Shown here: positions 34,221 through 42,236 of the stretch, piece after piece
Position numbering within the stretch: position 1 is the first letter of the stretch
Layout of the letters: the number at the start of each line of letters is the position of its first letter
Assembly: GCA_013214025.1 (NCBI GenBank)
Contig: JABSRN010000024.1
Span: 1-52,890 of the forward strand
Length of the DNA stretch: 52,890 nucleotides
Source: Polyangiaceae bacterium
Lineage (GTDB): Bacteria > Myxococcota_A > Polyangia > Polyangiales > Polyangiaceae
Reading direction: 5' to 3'
Program-made: the position numbers and the translations under genes
The notes under the pieces: model-generated
What the model saw: only the letters and a program-made list of their open reading frames with translations
Told to the model about the DNA's origin: nothing
Databases searched by the model: none

Positions 34221-35639
34221 GTGAGTGACCCTCGACGACATCGGGCGCTGCGCGGGCTGATTCGGCTATCAGACATTCTGTCCACCAGCCTGGCGATGGT
34301 ACTCGCGTACCATCTTCAGGAGTCGCTGGTGGGCACGATCCCAGGTCTGCGCGCAGCAACCGAGATATGGATGTTCGTACTGGCCCTCTATATTGCGCTG
34401 CCCGTGTGGGTGGCGCTCTTGACGTGGCAACGCCTCGACCGAATTCTGGAAGCACCGCTTTCGGCGCTGCGTTTGACCGCGGAACTGGCCCGAGTGCACG
34501 CCTTCGGCGGAGCTCTCGTATTGGCCGTACTCTGGCTAGCGCAGATCGTTCTCAACCGATCCGTCTTCGGGCTTTTCATCTCAATCAGTTTTCTCCTGAT
34601 GTGGGGTCAACGCCTGCTCCTACTCCGTTGGGCGCGGGTTCAGTTTTCGTCGGGAGTGGGGCGAGACCGCGTGCTGTTTGTTGGTCAGCTCAAGGTTGCT
34701 CTGAATGTACGCGCCCACCTCGCGGGCAGTCCTTGGCCGCCAGATTTCGTGGGGGTACTGACGGACGAGGCGAAAGCTGACGAGACAGGCGCAGATTCGA
34801 TCCTTGGAAAACCCACAGTTCTACAAGCTGTGCTGCACGATCACGCGGTAGATCACGTCATCTTCGTCGCTCCTTTCGAGTCTCTGTCGGCAACTGAAGA
34901 GTTCATCGCGATCTGCGAAGAGCAGGGCGTAGCCGCCGAGTTCGCCTTGCATCGCGACGAACGGGAGTTTCGACGCCCACGCATTGCCCACTTCCACGGC
35001 GAACCGCTGCTCACTTACGATTCGCCACCGAAACGCCCGGAGAGTCTAGCCCTCAAACAGATTGGCGACACCGTTGGCTCCGGCCTGTTGCTGCTCATTT
35101 CAGCTCCCCTGCTGTTCATGGTCGCGGTCGCCATCTTGTTAACCATGGGGCGCCCGATCCTTTTCATCCAAGAGCGAATCGGCCGCCGGGGACGCCGCTT
35201 CTCGATGCTGAAGTTCCGCACTATGGTGGTCGACGCCGAACAGCAGAAGGGCGAGCTGGAACATCTCAACGAAGCCGGCGGCCCAGTATTCAAATCAGCT
35301 ACGGACCCACGAGTCACGAGGCTGGGAAATTTCCTCCGACGAAGCAGTATTGATGAGCTCCCCCAGCTCATCAACGTACTCAACGGTTCCATGAGCATCA
35401 TCGGACCGCGCCCATTGCCAGTGGCCGAACAGCAGAACATTCGCGGCCATCACCGCCGCCGGCTGGCACTCAAGCCGGGCATCACCGGTCTCTGGCAAGT
35501 GAGCGGCCGCAGTAACATCACCTTTGAGGCCTGGATGGAGCTCGATCTGCGCTACGTGGATGAGTGGTCCCTCGGCCTCGATCTGAAAATATTGCTGCTC
35601 ACGATCCCAGCAGTCCTCTTCGGGCGAGGCGCGCGCTAA
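34221..35639 (+). CDS. Polyprenyl-phosphate sugar phosphotransferase (exopolysaccharide initiating enzyme)
   Basis: 472 aa from a GTG start. It transfers a sugar-1-phosphate onto undecaprenyl phosphate, the first step of exopolysaccharide repeat-unit assembly. Residues 1-150 hold four hydrophobic helices; residues about 150-270 form a CoA-binding-like (CoA_binding_3) Rossmann domain (RVLFVGQLKVALNV, DFVGVLTDEAK, VDHVIFVAPF); a fifth helix near 290 leads to the bacterial sugar transferase domain (LFIQERIGRRGRRFSMLKFR, then SSIDELPQLINVLNGSMSII, then GPRPLP, then KPGITGLWQVSGRSN). All family motifs are present. No other polysaccharide genes follow, which is unusual, since this enzyme is often clustered with glycosyltransferases and a Wzx/Wzy system. 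Confidence 0.9.
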   Translation: MSDPRRHRALRGLIRLSDILSTSLAMVLAYHLQESLVGTIPGLRAATEIWMFVLALYIALPVWVALLTWQRLDRILEAPLSALRLTAELARVHAFGGALVLAVLWLAQIVLNRSVFGLFISISFLLMWGQRLLLLRWARVQFSSGVGRDRVLFVGQLKVALNVRAHLAGSPWPPDFVGVLTDEAKADETGADSILGKPTVLQAVLHDHAVDHVIFVAPFESLSATEEFIAICEEQGVAAEFALHRDEREFRRPRIAHFHGEPLLTYDSPPKRPESLALKQIGDTVGSGLLLLISAPLLFMVAVAILLTMGRPILFIQERIGRRGRRFSMLKFRTMVVDAEQQKGELEHLNEAGGPVFKSATDPRVTRLGNFLRRSSIDELPQLINVLNGSMSIIGPRPLPVAEQQNIRGHHRRRLALKPGITGLWQVSGRSNITFEAWMELDLRYVDEWSLGLDLKILLLTIPAVLFGRGAR

Positions 35640-35795
35640 GAGCAGACCCTAATGAGGCTCTGCGAGCGTCCGGAAGAGAGACCTACGATCAGAGGGATTC
35701 GGGAGTAACAACGCAGGCACGATCTAGCTTGGGTCGGGCGGAAGCGGTGGATTCTACGATCCGTTCCGCAGCGCGGCTCCCAACCCGCGCCCGAA

Positions 35796-38006
35796 TCAGT
35801 CCAGCAAAGTGGGAGGGTACTCGCGCTTCTGACGCTGAACGTTAGCGTAATAGCCCATTTGCAAGCGCCGCCAGCTCCCCAATCGTTCACTCAGCTTCTC
35901 GGTCGCCAAGGGGCGTTGACGGCTGATCTCGTGCCGCTCGCCGGGGTCGCGAGCCAAATCGTACAGCCGAGTTCGATTGCGATGCACATCGAAGATCAGT
36001 TTCAGGTCATTTCTTACGACCGCGTATTGATGGGCCATGGGCGTACGCACCGCCATGTACACGGACCGGTCGGAAGACTCCTCGCCAAACAGGTCTTGGC
36101 CCTGAAAACTGGGGTGGAGCGGCAGGCCCATCAGCGAAAAGAGCGAGGGGGGGACGTCCACATGCTGGGCCAGGCGGTCATCGATTCGAGGCTTCATGCC
36201 GGGCGCCCGCACAATGATGGGTACACGCATGACTTCGTTGAACAGGTCACGAGAGTGACTAAAGAAACCGTGCTCCATAAACGCCTGACCCGTATCCCCC
36301 GTCACTACCATCACCGTTCGATCCCAAGCGCCGGTTTTCTTTAGATGGTCGATCAGGCGTCCGAGCTGCGCGTCTACGTAGCCTAGGCTTTCCGAGTACA
36401 GGCGCTTCGCGATTGGCAGCTGGTCCGGAGTCAGCCGAGCGAAGGTAAATCTAAACGTTTCGCCCGGCTTGGAAAAACGGCGCTCGTGGTCCGCCGGCAC
36501 TTCATAGGGCACATGACTGTTTTGCAAGTTCATGTAGATGAAGAATGGCTTCGTCTCGTCGTCGACCCACTCAATCGCCTTGTTCACCGTAAAACGATCG
36601 TCGATCTTTCCAGCCCGTTTAGTGCCCTTGACGAACTCCAGAAATCCCGGGTTGTCCCGCGGCACATACGTGGGTCCTTCGAAAGTTTCGGAGTGCAGGA
36701 TGTAATCCAAACCACCTGTATCCAGATAGTGCAGAAGATTTCCCCACGTCTCGTTCTGTGAGGAGATGAGCGCCGTACGATATCCGAGGGATTTCAGCAC
36801 ATCGTAAATCATCACACGAGGGTACAGCGGGTTCTTCTCGTAGGGCATGATCGGTCGCACCGGATAGTGGGACGACAAGGGGCATGGATCGGCCCAATCG
36901 GAATGACTGGCCTGAGTGTAGGCGTTGCTGAAGACCACTCCCTCCGCAGCCACTCGCTCCAAATTCGGCATCACAACCCGGGGGCCGCCCAGTACCTTCA
37001 ACTGGTCCGAACGCAGACTCTCAACGATGACAACAATGACATGGTAGCGCTCGAAGTCCCCTACCCCAGCCTTGTACTCGTCCAGCGTCATCAGTGGGCG
37101 CCGCACTACCGGCAAGGAGTCGTCATGCAATAGGGTCCACACTCGCGGCTTCAAACGAAACCTCAAGTCTCGGACTATATCTGCCAACGGGCCCGCCCGA
37201 TAGTCTCGAGCCACGGTGAAGAGCTCTGCGATGGTCACGCCAACGTCCGTCGCTGGATCTACCTTCATTTCATCGGAATCCGCGTACAGACGCTGCCCGG
37301 CGATGGCGACGCCAGCGTAAGCGAATAGACCCGCTACCGCTCCTAGGCTCACCCGCAGCGCAGCCGACTGGTAACGGGAAACGAGCCGCGGCAGAACAAC
37401 CGTCAATCCGTAGGCGAACCCGCCACTGAGTATGGGCAAGGCGAGAAAGATCAGCACCGACTGCTGAACCGCGTGTTGAAACATCTGAACCGCACTCGCC
37501 ATCCAGAACGCCATTCCCGCGATACCCGGAAAATTTCCTGTTTGGTGCAGCGTGGCCCAGGTTGCGGCGTAGGCGTAAAGCAAAGCTGTCACGAGCACCC
37601 ACCGAAACCCGCGTCCCAGCGCGCGCGGTCCGAATGCACGGCGGACCATCGCCATCGGTTTGATCAGAAACCGGATGATGGTTTCTGCCAATCCGTCCTG
37701 AGGAAACGCCACTCTCAGAGGGTTCGCCAGACGTTGCGCGAGGGGACTGCGGCGACAACGCCGCACTCCATCAATCAGCCAGTTATTGGCAAGAAAGAGA
37801 CAAAAAAGCACCAACGCCACGCCAAAAATCAGGGCTGCCATCAGCAAGGCGTTAAAGCCGGTCGCCGCGATCCGCCCAAACACTGGGAGCTGAGCCTGCC
37901 TCATCACCCCCTCAGGGCTCAAAACCCCGATCAATAATTCCAGCGAGGTCAGGGCCAGCCACACTGCCGCAGCCACACCGATCCAGACTCGCCCTTGTTG
38001 CAACAC
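35796..38006 (-). CDS. Membrane-anchored sulfatase/phosphoglycerol-transferase-family protein
   Basis: 736 aa from a GTG start. The N-terminal 250 residues hold about five transmembrane helices; the rest is an alkaline-phosphatase-fold sulfatase domain: metal-binding VIVVIVESLRSDQL, the nucleophile region YTQASHSDWADPCPLSSHYP, TVMVVTGDTGQAFMEHG, and the closing LYDLARDPGERHEI. There is no CxPxR formylglycine motif, so it resembles lipoteichoic-acid-synthase-like members that use Ser/Thr. Likely role: transfer or removal of a phosphate- or sulfate-linked group on an envelope polymer. It is convergent with the sugar transferase across about 150 bp; a shared role in the cell surface is only suggested. 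Confidence 0.85.
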   Translation of the reverse strand: MLQQGRVWIGVAAAVWLALTSLELLIGVLSPEGVMRQAQLPVFGRIAATGFNALLMAALIFGVALVLFCLFLANNWLIDGVRRCRRSPLAQRLANPLRVAFPQDGLAETIIRFLIKPMAMVRRAFGPRALGRGFRWVLVTALLYAYAATWATLHQTGNFPGIAGMAFWMASAVQMFQHAVQQSVLIFLALPILSGGFAYGLTVVLPRLVSRYQSAALRVSLGAVAGLFAYAGVAIAGQRLYADSDEMKVDPATDVGVTIAELFTVARDYRAGPLADIVRDLRFRLKPRVWTLLHDDSLPVVRRPLMTLDEYKAGVGDFERYHVIVVIVESLRSDQLKVLGGPRVVMPNLERVAAEGVVFSNAYTQASHSDWADPCPLSSHYPVRPIMPYEKNPLYPRVMIYDVLKSLGYRTALISSQNETWGNLLHYLDTGGLDYILHSETFEGPTYVPRDNPGFLEFVKGTKRAGKIDDRFTVNKAIEWVDDETKPFFIYMNLQNSHVPYEVPADHERRFSKPGETFRFTFARLTPDQLPIAKRLYSESLGYVDAQLGRLIDHLKKTGAWDRTVMVVTGDTGQAFMEHGFFSHSRDLFNEVMRVPIIVRAPGMKPRIDDRLAQHVDVPPSLFSLMGLPLHPSFQGQDLFGEESSDRSVYMAVRTPMAHQYAVVRNDLKLIFDVHRNRTRLYDLARDPGERHEISRQRPLATEKLSERLGSWRRLQMGYYANVQRQKREYPPTLLD

Positions 38007-38132
38007 TCGTGGAATCCGTCCGTCCAGCCGAAGCTGGATCCAGCACCTCAGAATCCCTCAGCGCTTCGCCTGCCGCAAGGCGGAATTTCCTAATGTTCCT
38101 GCTACTTCCAGTCGGCTAACGCTTCGTTGCAG

Positions 38133-39029
38133 CTATCTCCGGAGGGCGACATCTCCGGCGAGCCAGCTCTCCAGCCGCTCGTACGGCACACCCTCGCGGC
38201 GACGCCGCTCCGCCTCTCGTCGAAGTGCGGCAATCTGCCGCGTCGTTACGCCCTCCCTCTGTCCGATCGCCCCCCACAAAGTGTCCAGCTCGTGATCATA
38301 CAGAGACCGCCAAGAGCCGATCGCCAGCTCATCCAGCCCGAGAGGTCCGATACTTCGCCGATGCAGGTGCAAGAGGCGATAGTTCAAAGCGCGGCACATG
38401 CGCCGAATTTGGCGGTTCATGCCTTGTTCGAGGGTAAGCAACAGCTCCGTATAGTCCACTGATTTGTGTGTGATGACGGCCGCGCTGGCACGGGCCAGCA
38501 CGCCGCTCCCCAATCGCACGCCGTCGGTGAACGCCTTCTCGTCACCCTCAGCTAGACAGTCGTTTAGCCACAACCAATACTCTTTGCTCGCATGGTGATC
38601 TGGTTGCAGCACCCCATTGGCTAGATCTCCGTCTGTCGTGAACAGCATGAGACCCGTAGTGGCGCGATCCAGCCGTCCGACGGCAAAACTACCCGGAGGC
38701 ATCTCCTTAAGCCAACGGGACAAGTCTTGCTTGCCCTGGGGATCCCGCGCCGTACACGTAACAGACTTCGGCTTGTTCCAGATGCCAACGAACTCTCGCT
38801 CACGACGGGCCAGCGCCTGACCATCGAGAGTGACCACATCCTGCCCGAACACAAGATCGGATATCCGCGGCGCCTCTCGAACGGACCCCGCACGAGTCGT
38901 CAACCGAAGCCGCCCCCCGATAATGGCGTCTCGAATTTTTACGGCACTCAGCGGTGTGCATTCCGCGACCAGCTTGTCCAGTCTTCTCGGTACAAACTCG
39001 GGTCCGAGATCATGTTCTGGCAAGCTCAA
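38133..39029 (-). CDS. RsuA/RluB/RluF-family pseudouridine synthase
   Basis: 298 aa from a TTG start that overlaps the kinase stop codon (TTGA, 39026-39029). An N-terminal S4-like RNA-binding region (RLDKLVAECTPLSAVKIRD) is followed by the catalytic domain: GIWNKPKSVTCTARDPQGK, the catalytic Asp in GRLDRATTGLML near residue 122, and LEQGMNRQIRRMCRALNYR with LHRRSIGPLGL, the two conserved blocks of the family. It converts a uridine in rRNA or tRNA to pseudouridine; the exact site cannot be told from sequence. Overlap with the kinase gene implies translational coupling, an unusual pairing. Confidence 0.87.
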   Translation of the reverse strand: MSLPEHDLGPEFVPRRLDKLVAECTPLSAVKIRDAIIGGRLRLTTRAGSVREAPRISDLVFGQDVVTLDGQALARREREFVGIWNKPKSVTCTARDPQGKQDLSRWLKEMPPGSFAVGRLDRATTGLMLFTTDGDLANGVLQPDHHASKEYWLWLNDCLAEGDEKAFTDGVRLGSGVLARASAAVITHKSVDYTELLLTLEQGMNRQIRRMCRALNYRLLHLHRRSIGPLGLDELAIGSWRSLYDHELDTLWGAIGQREGVTTRQIAALRREAERRRREGVPYERLESWLAGDVALRR

Positions 39030-39940
39030 CTGTACGGCGGATTACTCGGCGGCGGAGGAGGCGCCGGCGGCAACATCGTGGGCTTGAGGATCGCGTGAAG
39101 AGCGGTCCACATCGCCAGCACGCTGCCATAGCGTTCCTCAGGGTTAACGGCGAGGGCGCGTTGGGCCCAGTCGTCGACCCCCACCGGTAATTCGGGACGT
39201 AAAGTGGTCAACTTCGGCCGCTCGCCCTTGGTCACCGCCCGTAAGAGGTTGATCACGTCCGCGATATCGAAGGGGGGGGCGCCAGTCAGGCAGCGGAATA
39301 TCACCGCTGCGAAAGCGTACTCGTCCACGGAGGGGCCAACGTCTGTTTTTCCAAGCCACGTTTCTGGCGCGATGTAGCGCGGGGACCCCGCAATCATATT
39401 CGCTCCCGTCAAGCCAGACAGATGCGTAAACTTGGCAAAGCCAAAATCGAGCAAGCGCACGCCGCCACCTTGAGCCGCATCGATGATGAAAATATTCGCC
39501 GGCTTGATATCACGGTGAACAATGTCCCGATCATGAGCCTGCTCCAAGGTCGACACGATGGGATCTAAAAGACGAAACATGGCGTTGGGATGAAGCCGAA
39601 TCCCGGTGGCTTCGATCGTGTCTAGATAGTTCTCCAGGTCGCGCCCAATGAGCAGTTCCGTCACCAAACAGAGTGCACCTTCAGGAGTCCACTTCTGATC
39701 CAGCACACGAAGAGCGGCCGTGTTGCTCAGGTTCGTCATGGCACGAGCCTCGCGAAACATTCGCTCTCGTACCTCCGGATCGTTGGACATCTCCTCTTTG
39801 AGGATTTTCACAGCGACGCGATCCCGATCGATAACGTCGAAGGCGTTGTACACGACGCACTGACCACCCTCGCCGATCTTTTCCATCAGCTGGTAGCGCT
39901 CGCCAATGAGCTGACCAATTCGTGGATCCCCAGCGGCCAT
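39026..39940 (-). CDS. Soluble Hanks-type Ser/Thr protein kinase
   Basis: 304 aa. It has a complete kinase domain and very little else: glycine loop IGEGGQCVVY near residue 24, Lys in RVAVKILKEE, catalytic loop VHRDIKPANI, DFGFAKF, and GSPRYIAPE in place of the more usual GTPxYMAPE. The protein ends in a short proline-rich tail (PPAPPPPPSNPPYS) with no transmembrane helix, so it should be cytoplasmic. All catalytic residues are present. It overlaps the pseudouridine synthase start by 4 bp, so both are made from one message; whether the kinase acts on the synthase is unknown. Confidence 0.9.
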   Translation of the reverse strand: MAAGDPRIGQLIGERYQLMEKIGEGGQCVVYNAFDVIDRDRVAVKILKEEMSNDPEVRERMFREARAMTNLSNTAALRVLDQKWTPEGALCLVTELLIGRDLENYLDTIEATGIRLHPNAMFRLLDPIVSTLEQAHDRDIVHRDIKPANIFIIDAAQGGGVRLLDFGFAKFTHLSGLTGANMIAGSPRYIAPETWLGKTDVGPSVDEYAFAAVIFRCLTGAPPFDIADVINLLRAVTKGERPKLTTLRPELPVGVDDWAQRALAVNPEERYGSVLAMWTALHAILKPTMLPPAPPPPPSNPPYS

Positions 39941-41066
39941 GCGGCGGACGCTAGCACCCCCACTGGACAGCTCCTAGGGTTCCCGCGTTGCAGGCAGAAA
40001 TTGGCCGCTGCCGTTCTAAATCCGCCGCAATCCGTCGGATCCCCGCGTTCTAGAACCAGAGTCCGGGCCGGCCCTAGCTCACGGTGCGTCGTCTGAACAG
40101 CAACGCAATCCCAGATTGCCGTACTGAAAGTCGAGCTCGACACTGATGAAGTTGAACTGGCAGCTCAGCCCCCCTTCGATGTTGCCGTAAGCGCCACCCC
40201 GAACCAGGTAGATGTCGGAGCTGGGCGACATCTCGCTACTCCTCCACTCCATTAAGTTGCCGCTCATATCCAAAGTGCCAAATCCGCTTTGGCAAAGCGC
40301 CGGGCTTCCGTCGCAGCCGTGAAGCGCCCCGGTCACCGCGACCACGTCGTCGTCCAGTCCTGAGCAATCTGGGTCGAGGTCCGCCCCATTGCAAGCGCCT
40401 GGTTCGTACACGCTGCCGTAGGGATAGGTGTTTTGAGCTAGCCCTTCGCAACCGAGCTGCCACTCGTCCTCAGTGCACAGTCGTTTGCCGGCGGCGATGC
40501 AGGCGATGCTCGCGTCGGTCCAACTGACGTTGCTCCACAGCAATACGCCAGTGTTGGAACAGGCACGGGCCGATCGCGCCTCCGGATCCGAAAGGCTCGC
40601 GTCCGGGCGTGATGTCTCGTAGATGTACATCCAAAAATCTAGGCCTGTGTCGACGACGTGCACCATTTCGTCGACGACTCCTTCGTCGATCTGTCCGTTG
40701 CACTTATCGTCGATCCCGTTGCAAATCTCATCGGTCGAAGCCGCCGGATCCGGGAGCTCCGTCAGATCACAATAGGTCTGACTGTCGTCGTTCGGATCAC
40801 AACGCATCAACCCGCCATCTTGGCACGCGCCAGTACCCCGTCGTCGCAGACCTCGCCAATGTCCAGCCATGCCTCGTCCGCTTGGCCATTGCAGTTGCCA
40901 TCGAAACCGTCGCAACGGGATTCGACGACCACCAACACACCGTCGGCATCCGTCTCCACTTCGCCCGAATAATCACAGCGCCAGCCGAGGTTCCCCAGAC
41001 AGACGAAGTCAGCGGCCTCGCAGGGTGACCCCGCCTGGGGGTAGCAGCCGGCTACAACGGGGTTTT

Positions 41067-41098
41067 GGCTGGCGATGACACCCGTGTCATCGCCAGCC
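41067..41098. repeat. Perfect 15-bp inverted repeat inside gene B
   Basis: GGCTGGCGATGACAC at 41067-41081 and its exact complement at 41084-41098, separated by 2 nt. On the coding strand it interrupts the sequence right after the repeat motif CNGADDDCNG, and the reading frame changes across it. Confidence 0.9.
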
Positions 41099-41372
41099 AT
41101 TGCAGTCGTCGTCCGCGCCGTTACAAACTTCAATGCTCGGGGGATTCACCGGGCAGGCGTATTCACAACCGGGCGTCGCATCGCCCTCCACGTCAGCGAA
41201 ACCGGGGAGACAGGTCTGCATCTTGCACTCGCTGGCGTCTCGACGCGGCACCGCCCCGGGAAGAACACAGGCGTCGCCACAAGCCCCGTAGTTCAGCGGG
41301 GGTCACTAGTGGTATCAAAGCCGTTGTCATCGACGCCATCGCAGTCGTTGACATCGCGGTCACAGACTTCCA

Positions 41373-41381
41373 GGGGGGGGG
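41373..41381. repeat. G9/C9 homopolymer at a frameshift in gene B
   Basis: Nine consecutive G on the plus strand. On the coding strand, eight C instead of nine would join TIVYIGGTGPP to LEVCDRDVNDCDGVDD in one frame. Such tracts are both slippage hot spots and common sequencing-error sites. Confidence 0.85.
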
Positions 41382-41695
41382 CCTGTCCCGCCGATGTATA
41401 CGATGGTAGCATCTGCGCACAGAGTCTCCCCGGGTTGGCACTCGCCTTGGCATACACTATTGGGGCAGTTGCTCTCGCAGGCTATCCCCCCCCCGGGGTT
41501 ATCCTCATTGACGAGGCCGTCGCAGTCCTCGTCTAGGGTACTACACACCTCTGCGACCGGCGGATTCACCGGGCACTCGTACTCACAACCCGCGGCGAAA
41601 ATCCCATCTAGATCGGCGAAGCCATCATCGCAGGAAGTGATGACGCAGCGCAGAGAGCCGTCCTCCACAGCACAGGCCCCCTGACCATTGTTTGG

Positions 41696-41746
41696 CTCGC
41701 ACACGAATCCAAACAACTGCCGCAGTTGTTTGGATTCGTGTGCGAG
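41696..41746. repeat. Perfect 25-bp inverted repeat (51-bp palindrome) inside gene B
   Basis: Arms at 41696-41720 and 41722-41746 are exact complements with a 1-nt centre. On the coding strand it encodes FGLAHESKQLRQLFGFVCEP without breaking the frame; the second FGFVCEP half looks original and the first half a reverse copy. Confidence 0.95.
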
Positions 41747-42236
41747 ACCAAAATCCTCATCGACTTCTCCATCACAGTCGTTGTCAGCTCCGTCGCACAA
41801 TTCGACTCCGCCGTTGCTCACCGGGCAAGCCACCTCGCAGCCGTCCGGCACGATCCCGTTGCGATCGAACCGACCCGGGGCACATTTTGCGATTTCGCAG
41901 TTCGCCGCTACACAGCCTGGAAACGCGCCAGCCAGAGAGCAAACCGTGCCGCACCGACCACAATTGAGCGGGTCGCTTTCTGTGTCGGTACAGCTGCTGC
42001 TCCCTGCGGATCCCCCCCCCACGAGAGCCGTAGCATCCAGCGTCCCAGCTCCGCCGGAGCCTCCAAAACTGAAGATGCCTCCGCCCCCGCGGCTGCCACC
42101 GTCCGCAGAGCCATCCACCGTGCCAAGTCCGTCACCCGGATCTTCGCAGGCGAAGCAAAATGCTTCCGTGCTGCATCCTCTCGCTCCAAGACCGAGCACC
42201 GCTGTGAGAGCCGAAGTCAGAAGAACAGAGCCGTTT

